The notes under the pieces were generated by a model, which was not told the origin of the DNA, did no database searches, and was given only the letters and a program-made list of their open reading frames with translations. Shown one piece after another: positions 13,201 to 28,200 of a DNA stretch of 64,000 nt. A program made the translations under genes and the position numbers. Each line of letters opens with the position of its first letter. Within the stretch, counting starts at the first letter, position 1. The stretch comes from Melanocharis versteri (taxonomy: Eukaryota > Chordata > Aves > Passeriformes > Melanocharitidae): assembly GCA_013397845.1 (NCBI GenBank), contig VZTG01005182.1, positions 62,001-126,000 on the forward strand, written 5' to 3'.

Positions 13201-16200
13201 TTGTCCTCACTGGAAACATATGCACAGTAGTGTGGTTACTGTCTCCACCCAATGCAGATGACACAAAAGCACTGCTGCAGCTCTTCAGGAGCTTCATGCC
13301 CCTCTGCACTGACAAAACTAAAACAAAACTGAAGGCTATTATACACATGGGAATAAGACTTTTAGCGAAGCTAGACTAGGTATCCAAAAGGGACACAACA
13401 TGCTTAGCACCTCTCAACCCACCCATTTATGTAAAGCAGTCACTTAAGGAGCAAAAGCTTTTCAAAACCTACCATGTGCACTTACCTGTGGGTCACTTTG
13501 ATCAGGTTAGGGGCTGTGTACTCTGCAGTGCTACCAGTGCCACTGTATTCCCCCATGTCTCTATCTTCCTCCTCATGGAAAACAGCGCTCTGCACCTTGT
13601 GCCGCTTGGTGATGTTCCTTGGTAAGATGGGCTGGTATCCATCCTCTAAAGCCAGGTTATGGGCAGCTCCATCCAGCTCAACAGGGACAGAACGGATAGA
13701 GCGATTCCGGACATAGCTTGGTTTGAATTCTGCATGGAAAAAGTGAAGGAGGGGCAGAAACAGCATGTTACAATTTGCTCCTCTTTGTGGTTCTTGGAAG
13801 GAAAAACCCCAGCCCATACTGTGCTGTTAGGAATTAACTGGATGACAGTGTTTGTTGCAGTTGTCCTGTGAGCTGCTGCTTCCTTAACTTTGGCGTGGAC
13901 GGACGGACAGGTGGATGGATGGATGGATACCTCAGAGCATGAGGGGGCAGGTACAATGCAAACACAAAAGAATGGCAAAGGAGAAGGAAAATGCTCTAGT
14001 CCAGCACCAGTGAGAACAAATAGCTCGTTCAAATGGATGCTTGCTCTTCCCCCACGATCACCAGGTAGCAGTCACACCTGAAGCACTAACTGTGACAGTC
14101 ATGACAGCCAGGCTGCAGGTCACCCTCAGGGACCAGTTCTCTGTGCTTTTCTGCTGTCCACCGTACAATCCTTCACTGCTAGGATTCCTGCAAGACTTTC
14201 TTGAAGTTGTCCCAGTATTCCCAGTGCTCCACCTGAGCCTTTTCCCAATTCTATGTTCATTCTTCAAGTCTAGATCCCTGATTTTTTTGGAAGGGATTAG
14301 TATCCGAATCTTTACTTTTATCCATGTGCAATTCTTTTCTTCAGCCCAGACAGTCAGTTTCTCCATGAAGCACCACCCTCCAGTGCTATGTACTCCCTCG
14401 AACTCTGCTTCTGCATGTGCAGCTCAAAAGCAAAATGAAACATTTGTTATGAATTGCCACTGTGCAGTATGAGATTCTCACTGATCTTTTCCCTATTACT
14501 ATTTTCCAAAGTTCTCTGTTCCTGCCCAAATCCCCAGAACTCCTCTTCTGTTTGGTCTGGAATGGCACAAAGAGAACCTAATTATGAAATCTAAATCTAT
14601 ATTTAAGCTTCCCTGCTGTATGATGGGGTCCATCTCTGACTGTATTTCCTGCTCACCACCAGCGACTGCTCAGAGTCACTCATTAGGCACAATCATCTCG
14701 TTCCTTGAGAAAAAAGTACAACCTAGGTACCACAGACTCTCTTGTGCTCCCTGCCCTAGGGGGAGCCCAAGGCTTTACTCTGTATATGAGGCTTGGAGTT
14801 ACCACAGACATTACTAGAAATAACTGATAACCCTTGGGTCCTTTGGTCACCTCTCATTTAAAGAGACTGAAACACACGGCACCCCTCATGAGATGGGACT
14901 TCCCTCTGCAATCTGATAAAGGGAAAATTCAACCAATTGGTCTGAGAAGACCAATCCTTATTGCAATCTCAAGCTCCACAGAAAGGCCAGCTTCCTCAAT
15001 GAGATAATCTCCCCAGCAAAATAAGCAGGGGGAAAATAAAATATGGAACCAGAGGTCAAACAACCAAAATTGACAAAAAAGTACCTTAACTGTCACGCTC
15101 TGGCATTAATGCAGAATGACTTTTGTCAATAAGCTTTACATTCATTTCAGATAGATTGCACAGTCTCAAAAACCATTTTGCAGACTGTGGGAAGCAGAAT
15201 AAACATCTCCTCCCACCTGAAACTGGGCCAAGCACGATATTTTTGTCAGTGCCAAACACAGAAAGCAGAATACCAGCTGGATTGTCTGGCTTTGCACATT
15301 TTCCACGTGTGGTTCGAAGTTTATTGCTGATACTAAGCCAGGTGAGTCACTGCTGAAGGGATAAAAAAAGCCACAAAAAACCAGCCCTATTTCAGGCACC
15401 CATTCAGGAAATGTTTGAATAAATGAGAAGGAAACTCCCATCTTTTCCAAGGTAGGAGGAAGTTCCAAAAAAGCTACACCCTACCAATTAGATTCAAAGT
15501 ATAAACTCCCATTTCTTTACTAATTCCTTCATTTTATCTTGTTCAGCTCAGCCAACTAACAATTAATCTTCCTTCCAAGTCTAATATGCCAATCCAGCAT
15601 GCTGGACCTCAGTAGATAGCCCCAGGGAACCATCAGCTACACATCCCTGAACAACTAGGAGCCAGGTTACTCCTCCCTTTGCAGCCAAACTAACACAGCC
15701 TTAGCACTAACTAATTGGTGTGGAGTGAAGCAGCTCATAAAAGACTGCTTGTATTGCTTTATCCTAACATGCTACCCACAGTGCTGACTCAGTGCTGTGA
15801 TTAGTATGAAACTCTGAAATGGTTAAAATATTTAATAAGATCGATATTCATTTGTACTGTGCGCTCCCATCTGCAAAGTGCACTGCAGGCATAAATACTA
15901 ATGTTTAATTACTTATTAGTCAATCCTCCCCCAAGTTTTACTCTCCAATCGATTTACCTCTGTACACAGCCTACAAACAGTCAATCCAGGGCTGTTAAAT
16001 ATTTGGCCAAAAGCATCTAGGCTCCCTTCTTCAGGTAACTAAAGTCTGGCTTTGGTAAGCTCTCTGAATCTGATGCCTCTCTTCCTCAACTACTACAGAA
16101 ACTAGCTGTCTTAAGAGATGGTACTGCTAAGAAGTTGCAACCTCAAAATTGAGTCACAAAATGGAGTCCAGAGGAATTTAAGCCAAGAAAGCCAACTACT

Positions 16201-19200
16201 TTCAGGGCCCCACTCATCCAGCCAGTGTTGCACCACTTGACCAGCATGTTTGTCTTCACTGGAACCTGAAAGGAACAAAGTTTTCCACTAATGTCTATGT
16301 ATTTTGCATTTGGTAGACAAAAGAGCATTTTTTTTTGATAACACACAGTAAAACTGGGCACTTTAAAGACATTTAAAAAAAAATACCACTAGTGTCTAGA
16401 AATATGGATAAAGTTTAGAGGTACTTTCTTGTATCCCACTTCTCACAACTGCCATTAAAAATCGAATTTCAAATGCTTTATCTGTAAAGTAACAGACTTT
16501 TTTTTAGTCACAAAGAATGTTATTAAAAATGTCATTTTGATCCAGCATTGAGACCACCTCGAAAGTAAAATGAATGTCACGGAAATTTGAATAAAAATGC
16601 ACTAGCCCCTTTGTACACACTTCTGTTTCTTTACTATTCAGTGTGGCCTATCATTATTTCCCTACATGAAGCTTAAGAATTCCTTTAATCACATACACTC
16701 ATTCATCACAAGAAGAAGAGATCAAATCCACAGGAAGAAAAACATAATAGGCCACAACACAGCCAAAGATTTTAAGACCTCATTATTTACTTTAAATTTT
16801 CTACCTACTGCAAAGCTCTGTTTGATCTTTCTTATAAAAATAAGAGCATACTAAAGAAATAAAGAGGACAAAAATGCAAATATTCCAGACACCTAAACCC
16901 AGACATACCAAATATTAATGTTTATGGGCTTCTGGCACTTAAGAGCTTTGCAGTCAAGTTATGTATTTTTACATCATCCAAATGGCACATATATGACATG
17001 ACCCTGTTGTGAAACTGACCTTACTCAATTTAGAAAACACAGTTCCCTGCTAAATGCACTGGTGCACCTGAAAATGCATTCTAGACCATGCCCACATTAG
17101 AAAGTAATTATTTTATCAAAATGTCTGGTGCTCCAGCCCCTCTATCAGCAATTTAGTCTGGTCTTTTAGACCATTTGCTCTCTCTATATGTAACTGGTTT
17201 CAATCCTTCTGAAAGACCAATCCTTATACCCTATCAGGGTTTACAACATGGTTGATGCACCCTAGATGCAGGGTATCCATCCTGCTTTTTTGCAAATGAC
17301 TATAGATTAGAATCCAACAGAATGACCTTTTGCAAATCTGTCTCTGTTGTGCACAACAGAAAGGAGTGATCAGGGCATTTCCTTCAAAACTCCGCTACTG
17401 CTTGGAACTACTGAATTAATGTGGACTTGACCCTTAGTCCAGTTAGAAACTTCTATTTGCTATTTGGCAGTGGTTCAAACTAATGAATAGCATGTACTGG
17501 CATTCAAGTAGGGCTGCAATGTAATTTCATGCACTCATCAAATTCTGAGTAGCAGACCCCAAAGGTGCCCTAAGAATTATGCAACCCAGCGCAGACCACA
17601 CTTTATCCCAAGTCTCACAGAACAGGTCATAAAAACCCAAATATACATCATGAGTATCCAGGTCACTCTCTTAACTATCCACAGTCCACTGAGACAGCTT
17701 TCCACATAAGCTGTTTAGAAAAACCTTGGTATGTTACCTTGACTTGTACTGCTTTGGGGCTCACCTGCATTTGGTGTGTGATTTATTACGTAAGTGCATG
17801 TAGAAGAATAGCCAACACCAAATGAAAAGGTCTCTGTCAATAGGTCCAAGCTAACCTCTTCCCTCTATAGTACATCCCAGATGTGGGCAGAGGCAAAAAA
17901 GCAAAAAAGCAAAAACAAAGCATGGAGGCAAATACTTTGCTTTAGACACAGGCAATGGCAACGTGATTGTCAAGATCCTATTTTATGTTGCTGAAGTTTA
18001 TGCCTTAAGGTTCAATGAGGCTAATGAGCTGAAGGGTATAGTGTAAACTCTCTCTCTTCTGAGCAGAACACAGGAAAAAAGCACTATTCTGATCTCTCTG
18101 TGAGAGAGAGCAACTTTCAGGTTTTTTACCTCAATTTCCTACATACATAAATTAAAGGTAATTATACAATTAACCACCTCCTTTGGATGTTGAGAAAATT
18201 ATTAAAGTTTAGAAAGCAACAATGAGAAGTACTTAAGTAAGCGTTAAGTATTATCAGATAGCATTATGTTGCCCTCACTTTAATTGTTTCCCTATCCTCA
18301 TTAAATGCCTTCCATCTACTGCTGTTGACCCCCCATGACTTAACTTCCTTCTGTAACTTAAGAAAAAGTACTTACTTAAGTACAAATTCTAGCGTTCTTT
18401 AAAGATTATTGGCTGTGCCACATATTTAAACATCAAGTATAGTTGATGGAACCAGTAATTTTTTTTCAACTAAAAATTAGCTTAGTAACTACTAATCAGC
18501 TTGCAAGACAAATATAATGGGAGAAAATAAATTTAAACTCTGTGTTTCAAGTTTGTGCCAGGTCATTATATAGAAAGACTAATCTGCTAAATAATTAAGG
18601 CTCTGTATTTGTGGAGTGAGATGAAAGAAACATTACAAGTAACTAATAATTCTGTGTTGCCATTTACCTCTAATCTATAATTAGACTATATACTTCAAAT
18701 ATAGATGTTAGTCTGACTACGGTTTAACAGAGTCAGTAAAATGGGTTTTCTGAAAAAGCACTAATCTGTGCCAAGGAAACCAGAAACAGTCATCCCCTTT
18801 GGTTGTTATCTCTGTGATTAAAAGTCAGCCTTGTCTCTGCTGACTGAGCAGAAGAAAAGGATGTTAGAAGCAGCAGCAGCTTCTGTAACAAAGTACACAC
18901 ATCCTTATTAAAAATAAATTACTGAAGTAACAGCTGCAAGCATTGCAGGAGCAACTGAAAACTGAAGTATTTGCTGTAGAACACTGTTCATGTTCCATGG
19001 CCTATGTAACCGTGTGCAATTTGCCTTTTCAGCATGGGCACTGCACCTCCCAGAACTAAACATTCTTCCTACAGACAGATATTCTCAAATCTGATTGTCC
19101 AATATGAGACACGCTGTTTCATAGTTGAGATACACAGGAAATACGCTAACACAATTCAATGCCTATGAAAGCCAAGACGATTATGTGAGTTAGCAAACAA

Positions 19201-22200
19201 GAGCTTTCTACAGCAGAGACAGAAGATGCAATGGGTTTGCTTACTTTTCTTGGAGAAGAGTTTCTTCCTCTGTCCGACATGGCTCAGCTTGTATTCATTC
19301 TCTTCACAATTGCAGTCTTCACTATTCCTGTTGTAATACTTGGGCAAAATACTGGAGGTGCCTTTGCTTTTGCCTGTGGCTGCCAAGTTTGCCATTCCCT
19401 TGCACTTGTGCAGCTTGAGCTTTCCACTGGCATCTTCCACACACTGCCATTTCTGGAAGAAAAGTTTGGTCATTAAAATCTGTCCCAACTGTGCTCTGTC
19501 TAATGGCCAGCTCCAGCAATTTATCAGATATTCCTTGCAGTAAAACAGGGCTCATCCATCACCTACCATCAAACCAGATTTTTATAGTCTTTAATTTTCA
19601 GACAAACCAGCAACTCTTTGGAACACCGTTGCATTTGTTTCTGATTTTGCCTCTTGGAGGCAGAACAATTGAAATTTCTTTAAAAAATCAATACTACAGC
19701 TAAAAACATGGAGGTGACAAGTGACAACTTTAAGAAGCTTAACTGTGGCATAAACCAAGGACATTCAAGCCGTATCCTAATCCTGAGAGTCTTATTATAG
19801 TTATAACTCTCAGCGCAGTGAGACCAAAACCTTCCAGCTTTATGGAAGCTCTCCAGATAGAATCATATACTGGTTTCAGTTGGAAGGGACCTTAAAGACT
19901 ATGTCATTCCACCCCCCCCCACCATATGCAGGGACACCTTTCACTAGATCAGGTCATTCAGAGCTCCATCCAACCAGCCCTTGAACATGTCCAGGGATGA
20001 AGTGTATTCCAGGATTGCTCTGCAAAAGTGCCTGTTTCTCTTAAATGACCTTTCAAAGGGTCAGATCAGCTGTGGAACTCCTTAGCTGCATGAGTTTACC
20101 TCCATCTTGAGTAATTCTCATAATAGCTTTTTCCAATTTCAGCTCAAGACTTCTGATGACAATAAACTACTGCATATAGTATTCCTTTAGGTTTAGTATT
20201 TTTACAAAGAACAGGACATTATATAATCGCTCTGTATACCAAATCTGACATAGAAGACACAGGAGGGAAAGAACATCTGGAAAACTTTTATACATATAAA
20301 TTGGAACCAAACACCTAAAGAACAACGGACTCATTTCACAGGTGCACCAAACTACTTGATCAGTAGAGCCAGAAGTATGGAGTCTGGCCTTTGACAGTAA
20401 AAAATGAACTACTGCAGCCTAAGTAGCCCATTACTGACTATAGCCTTGGTAAGTCATTTATATCCTGTCTGCAAGAACAGTTATATCCCACAAACTAACT
20501 TATCCTGACAGCCCTTTGGGCTGCCAGGACATGAGGTAATGCCAGCATAATAACAGACACATTAGCATGTGGACCCATTTACCTTCACCCCTTTGTCCAC
20601 AGAATGTGTTACAGTCCTTGGAAAGGGGTTCTCTGACCCATACCTGGATGAGAGAGCAATGACACAGAGTCAATTTTGCCAAGAGTGGTGAATTCTCTGG
20701 AGATATCTGTGCTTTGCCTTCGCACTGCTCTGGTAAATTTACAAAATTCTCTCCTGTGCATGTCAAGACCATGTATTGATACTACCCTAATTTTTTTTCC
20801 CATTAATTTCTTCTACGTAACTTGTATCTAAAGTGAACATATTGTCATATCTGCCCAAAACAGTTATGCAACAAGGGAAATGACACACAATCAATGAGCT
20901 TTATGCCCATATACACACAGACTGCCTCCAGTCATAACTGCATGTGTGTTTTCCCAGTGTGATTTGGTTAAGAGGAGGGATATATTGAGTTAACAGAATT
21001 TTAGCTTCCCATTACTATATGTAATTCCAAGTAACAACAACAAAATGAATTAAAGGGAGAATTCAAAGCAAAGCAAGCTGTATCTATTTGAACAAGGCCA
21101 ATCCGCTATGTACATTGTAGCTTCTAATCGCTAATGAATCCCAAACCACATTCTCTTTGGGAAATAAAACATTAAAACAGCCTAGGTGGTTTTCTTAATG
21201 GTAGTCAGGAATCAATATAGAACACTTGAATTAGCAATTTCCCGACTGACAGTCAATCTCATAAATGCTGTAATAAAGCTTTGAGCAAAGGCAACAGAAT
21301 TAGCCATTTGATTTATACGCTGGCATTGATGATGAGGTGAAGGACACAGTGAAGGTGTTGAGCTTAGCCCAATTACAACTGCTTACTTGCAGTCAGGGAT
21401 AACAATGCCCTACCTGGCCAAGCTGTTCACAAGCTGTTTGATACTCAGCTCGCTGACAGAGGTCTTTCACACGCTGGTATTTGGGTAGAAAGTTTTCTTC
21501 TTGGGCATCTACCTTATCATTCTCCCTTTTATGCAGCAGTTTACTGGAAAAGAAAAAAAAAACATTCTTATGTTAACATTAACTCCAACATATAAATACA
21601 GTCAGCTGAAAAGACTCAGAGGAGTAGTTATTTTCCAAGTCCATAGCACCTCTGGTAGCCAAAACTTAATAGTCCAGTAGAAACCAGCATTTAGTCTGTC
21701 CAATAACACACAAGTTATTCATGTCCTGCTCTCAGGGAGCATACAAAAACATATAAAATCAAGACAGTGTGTTACATGCCTGAGTGACAGACAGTGACAA
21801 CACTCAATATAGAGAGACCAGATGTCATTCTACAGGGCTGCACTTTGCAAACTGCTCATGCCCCCATTTATGTATTACAGCAGAGGTGCAGAGGGAATGG
21901 CCAGCAGATGAAGATGCAGAGAGGAAGGGTTGTTCATAATCCCATGATAAAAGCAGGAGGGTGGGGGACAGCAGCTGAAAGCAAAATGGGATGCCTTCCC
22001 ATCTCTCAATCCAAGTAAACTCCCCTTCCCCCACCACAAGAACACATTTGTGCAGGTTGTAGGCAGAGGCCATCCATTCCCTCCAATCACACAATCACTG
22101 CCATTAGGCATACTGCAGCCGTGTCCCTGCTGGCACAGCTAAATGGCTTTAGACTGCAGCAGAGTGCTGCTTTGGCTTTAGCTATTCAATATCCTTCTAT

Positions 22201-25200
22201 TTAAAAAGACTGGGCTTTGTGATTAACACTTTCCTTACCCTCTTTCCACTAGGAACGAGTCTCTCCATACCTTCATCTTTTTCTTTAAATGAAACCTAGA
22301 AGGAAACAAGGAGAAGGAGAAGCAATTCACACAAAACCAGTAACCAAGTTATGCCCCAGTTTTCTCTCCCACCCCTAATTCCAACAAGAAACATGCCATA
22401 TAACTGCACAAGAGGACATCCAGCTCTATGAAGCAGGGACATACACCTCTCCGCTGAAAACCATAGGACATATTTTTCTCACAGGGACAAAATCCACAAC
22501 AGGTTTACACAGTACAATTTCTTCAACATAAGCATGTTTAAGGCACAAAGGATTAACTGAATTTTCCTTGCTCACAAAGGATCACAAATTAAAACAGGAT
22601 TTCCTGACTCAAATCTGGGCTCTTAACCTGCATGTACCCACGAAGTATCCCATTCTAAAGCAGCTGCTCCATTCCCCCTTTCCTTCCGCCCAGCTACTTG
22701 TAAAGCAAATATTTCTCCTTCCGTTTTTCTGCTGATTTTTCTCTTGCAAGCATTCTCTAGCAAGTCTAATTCTCTTCCTTAGTCTTTTTCCAATGAAAGT
22801 ACTGATGGAAGTCTTAAATTATAACGGCAGTTCTTAGTGCTAGCCTGTCTTTATATTATAGTCTGATACACAACCAACGCCTTCAATTATTTTACTATTT
22901 ATTCAATATGAAATGCTTTGCTACAAATGGTGCCACAGAGACATTTAAAATCTATAACTCACATAGCTAAAGACCTTCATGTGTAGCCCTCTCACTTCTG
23001 CACAGACTACATTTAGTATATACGGATGCCATGTATGCCATACATCTAGAATGTGAACATGCCAAAATTAAAATAAATAACAGAAGTGAGTTGCATATGC
23101 CAAATAGTCTTCAGACTTTCCAGTGAATGATGTACTCAGATAGATGGTGATTTTATTATATTTTCCTTTAAATTTTCTGCGTGCTGCTGAACACTTGTTC
23201 AGTCTCTTGTACAAACACATGCATGTTTCCATGCAACATTTCCATTTCTTACCTATTTACTGGTCTCTCAGAATCCAGCAGCTTTAGAATGGATTTACCA
23301 TCCATATCAGACGGAATATCCAACCCAGCAATATCTAGAATTGTGGGTGCGAGATCAATATTCAACACAATGTGAGGATTCCTGAAAAAAAAATAGGTCA
23401 ACACAGTTTAAAGTCTACTCAATAATACCAAGCAACTCCAGCTTCCACAAAGTCCAAGGATCTGAAAAGGCTTACTTTGTGACACCTGCAAATAAAAGAG
23501 GACACAATCTGATTCCTTTCCATGAAGGGAATTAACATATAATATATAGATAAGTTGCATAACCTCAAAGAGACTAATACAAATACTTAAAACTTTAGCA
23601 CGGAGCATTTTTGAGAAAGCAAAGTAGTTCATAAGGCAAAGTCAGTTAATTTTTGCAAAAGACAGTTTAAAAAGCATTGGAAAAACTGTCTGGGTGTCTT
23701 ACGGAATGAAAATGTCTGCCAAATATGCTGATGACTTTCTTAAAGTAGATTTGGCAGGTAGCATATGCTTCACCTGTTTCAAAACCTGGTACAGAAATGA
23801 GTATCTCAGTTACTATCACAGTAGGCATGTTCTGAAGAGAATATGAGAAACATATTGCTAGGTACCAGTAACAACTAAAAGTGACTGTTAATTTAGAGTG
23901 TGAGACAGAAAAAGGAAAGGGATGAAGAAAAAAGCAGCACAGGGGGAACAGTTATGAAGAAAAAGAGAGAGAAAATAACAGCTTGAACTAAAATGATCTT
24001 TTGAAGGGCACAAGTTTGCACATTCTGCAAAAACTTACGAATAGCCATCCTCTGGTACTTTGCAGATAATGTGAATCAGTGAATTTAACCAGCATATGAA
24101 ATGAGATGTTTTTTGTAACTATTTGCTATCATATTACACACTAGATCCATTCCTCTGTGGTAAAGAAAAAATAGTGTGTGGAAGATTGTGTGTTAATTAT
24201 GCTAAAACATGCACACTGATATAAATATTAGGCAGCAATTTATGGCACTCTGTCCAAAATCATTACTTAAGTGCAAATATTTGCTATCTAAAATGATTGC
24301 TTAGGAAGTGTATTTACTTAATTTTTTAGCTGATCAAAGCTACCATTTTAATTAACAGTCATACTCTGCATGCTTGTGTGCATCCGACAAACAGTCCTAA
24401 CAATGGAGTCTCAAAGAATAAGCCAAAAAGAATATTTTGTGGATGATAATATGTGAACTGATCTTTATAAACCGAAACAAGTGACTCCAACGTTCAGCAA
24501 TAATTATCTACATTATACAGTATATATTTTAACTTTAAAGTGACAGTTACATGTATAATTTGCACTCCTCAAAAGAATGCAAATGTTTCCTAGATTGGAC
24601 ATAATTCAAAGTGATTTTTCAACTATATCCACAAAAGTGCAGTGGCTTGTGCTGCACACCCATGCAAGCAAAAAGGCAATGGCCTTGAGTCTGTTATACC
24701 AGCCTGTGCTACCAGTTCTGCTTTCTGAGGAGACATATTTTTCTGCCAAAGATAAGCAGGATGGGCAGAACTTTGTGCCTCCATTTGGCTGCCAGGTCAA
24801 TACAACTAGAGATGTGAACATGAAGTTTTCAGGTCACAACACACACAGTAGCAAAGAACTTACAAGGACCCAGCCTCCACATTTGGTCCTCGGACATAGA
24901 AAGGAACTCTGATATCAAACTCATATGGCATGGACTTCCCTTTCACCAGCCCAAACTGCCCAATATGATAACCATGGTCTGCTGTGTATATTATATACGT
25001 ATTTTCCAGTTCTCCTGTTTCAGCCAACATATTGTAAATCTGAAAAAAAGCAAAACAGAACATGAAATTTATTCCACTGAGTAGCTCTATACGTGGAATG
25101 CTGGATATTGCTTTCTGCCTATGTGTAACATAGAAATAACAACAACTAAGGATGGCACTGAGTTATCACAATGAACCCCTCTGAATAATACATAATCACA

Positions 25201-28200
25201 TCTTAATTTTACTAACTGAATATTGTGGCTATTACAAGGCAAAATTCTGTTTTAAGGTAAAACACATTAGCATGCCATTTCAAAAATGTTTGGGTTCAGT
25301 ATTTTGCGTGAGAGCTGTCAAGATAGTACTAAATACATACAGTAACAGAGATAAAAGTTTCAAGGTGTCATTTTGAAATTTCCTCTCCACTTTTACCTTT
25401 TTCTTGCAGCAAGCAGTTTTAATAAAATGACAGCCCTTTGAACCTCACACATACTCAGGCAGGACTCAATAACTTTGCCTTCAGACAAACGAGTCCCCAT
25501 TACGCAGAATATTTGCAAAATATCTTCCAGATAAACATTGCTCATACTCTCTCACTATGGAGAATTACAAGGAAATTTAAATGTGGATGCTTCTACAGAT
25601 TTACTTAGGAAACTATGTGAAATGTACCAACTTGTGCATCAAAAATTAATTTTTATGTGACATTTCCGCTTGAGAAAGGTGGGAAGGTGGTGTGATACCA
25701 CCAAAGTGGCACCTCATAGTTGCAAAACATCAGCACAAGAGAAAAACTGTTGTTGTGTTGGTTTGGGAGTTTATTTTTGGCTCTTTTTCAGGTTGTTTTG
25801 TTTGTTGGTTTGGCTTTTTTTGGGTTTTGTTTTAGTTTTGGGGTTGGGTTTTTTTGTTGGGTTTTGTGTTTGGTTTTTGGGGTTGTTCTTGTTTTTATTT
25901 TGCTTTTCTTGAGTGTGTGAGGTTTTTTTGTTGTTTTTTCTTTCTCATCTTGAAAGACTATTAACACATAATATTCAGTAGAAAAAGATCAGGCTAACTT
26001 GGTAACTAGAACTAAAAACCAACCTAACTGATCTTGCCTGCAGCAAATCACCCAGAGCGAAACCCTTTTACTAAACAGAAAATCCAAACTGTGTAGTAAA
26101 ATCACCAATTTCCCCTAATGCTGGTATCTGATCCATCTTAACAGCTTCATTAACATGAAGCAGAGATCATATTTGCCTGGATAAGTAATTATAAAACTTT
26201 ATCAACAAGCTTATGCAATGCCATCTAGATAATCCCATTTTTGCCTTAGAGGACTCCCCTAATTTTATGTTCTACATTTTTTGAATAAGAACACCAAGAG
26301 ATAAGCAGAAAAATTGCAACACCATTAAACTTGCAAAACCATTATTTTTCAGCATAGCTTTTAGTGAATCCAGACATTTTGTTGAAGACACATAATTTGC
26401 ATTAAGAAATCTCATTGTTAGATGATGCAGACAAATTTAAAAACTACCAATCTATGTATTTATTTACTTCCAATATTTAATCTCCTGGGATGGGTTTACC
26501 CCAGGGTCATTCCAGTTAGGACTCCTGTACGACCACTTTTTGCTGCTGTTGTTTTCTTCTCCAAGAAGCTCAGTGTAGCAGGATCAAAATAGACACACAT
26601 TTAGGTAGTTATTTCCAACAGGTTGTAGGATGACTTTTTCTTTATCAGAGGATATATTTTTAGGATTTATGATGTGTAGTTTTTCAGGCAATCCCTTTTT
26701 CTTTCCCTTTATTCGTAGTGGTTCTGTGGCAACAAATCAGCTTGTTCACACCACCCAACTCAGGGTACCTGTCTTTAGGAGATGAGGAACCTTACACATT
26801 GAATAAAGAGACAAAATGATCAGAGGTGAGAGGATTACACAGTATTAAAAAACTTATGCAGTCCTCCTCCTCCCTCTTTCTCCCTTATCTTCATATGAAG
26901 GACAATGTGGAGCTTGACTCAAGAAACAAGAACCTGTTTAGCCAAAAAACAAAGCAAAACAAAAGGGACTATTAATCTTACCATCTCCATAGAGTCATCC
27001 ACAGACATGAGTGTTTGAAGGCGCTTTCTCTGTAGCATGTTAGTGAACTCCATGTGTATAGGTTTCATCGGACCAGTATACCTCATTATCCAGTGCTTGT
27101 CTGGGTTTGGAGCATAATTATAACTAGGAGTACTAAGGAACAGAGAGAAACCCACAATGTTTTAGCCAAGTAGAAAAAAGTCACAGTAATGAATATTAAT
27201 TTCTACTTGATCAACAGTGTAGGAAGTACTATCTGAGGTGCACAAGAAAATATTAAGATTACTTTCAAAATGTCTTCTACTTCATGTTAAGAAACATGGG
27301 AAAATGAAAACCACTCGTGGGGAAATAAAATCTACGGAAACATTAAGCACACCTTGTCTTTCCAGTCATTTCAGACTAACAAGTATACATTTCAAGGCCA
27401 AGAGACTTAGCCTCAGACGTCTTAACTCCACGAGTATGATCAGGATGAAGCATGTACTACAGAGCTCCTACTCATGCAATTGCTTTGTCTTCACTTTGCC
27501 CACATTAGCACCAAATACTACGTCTTGTGCAAGCTGTTTAAAAATAACTATAGAACTTGCTGTAAAGGTTCTACTATATTCTTTAACAGCTTTTTGGAAT
27601 TCAGCATGACTGGCTACTTGAATATTTTCACACTTATGCACCAGAGGAGCACAGGCACTCTGCCTACTTGTATCCAATTGCATGTGAGCAGCAGAAGTGG
27701 ACACACAGCTGGATTTTAAAGACCTGTGAAGAAAAGTGGGATGAGGAAATAGGGCTGTATTTTGAAGACTCATTCCAGCCACCAACTCCTTTACTCTAAG
27801 TCCCTGCAAAATCCCAAGAATTGGGTTCAATGCCCCCCTGGAATCTCACTGTCCCTCCAAGTTCTCATTAAAGTGATGAGGAAAAATAGTTTCACATGGT
27901 TGGGAGTCCCAGCAATCACTTTTCTATGCATAATTATATTACTTTAGGTTAGATGAGCCTAAATAAAAGATTTATTTTACCACCATGAGGTCAACTCTCT
28001 GCATCACCAATTCACTAAAAGCTATTATTATAGCTTACATTTGCAAGAAATACTATTCTTACATATTATATTTATTCCTTATTACTTCAGGTTGAAGACC
28101 ACCTTTTACAATTTCTTCACATCATGGCTCAAACACATCACGTGCAGAGTCTAAAACATTAAAAATTACTTTTCCTAGGAAATTTGGTTAGGCTTCCGTT

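Noticed and set aside
25670..25920. Plus-strand hydrophobic frames resembling membrane proteins (Leu/Phe/Val/Gly-rich).
   Set aside because: Direct translation of the G/T low-complexity tract.
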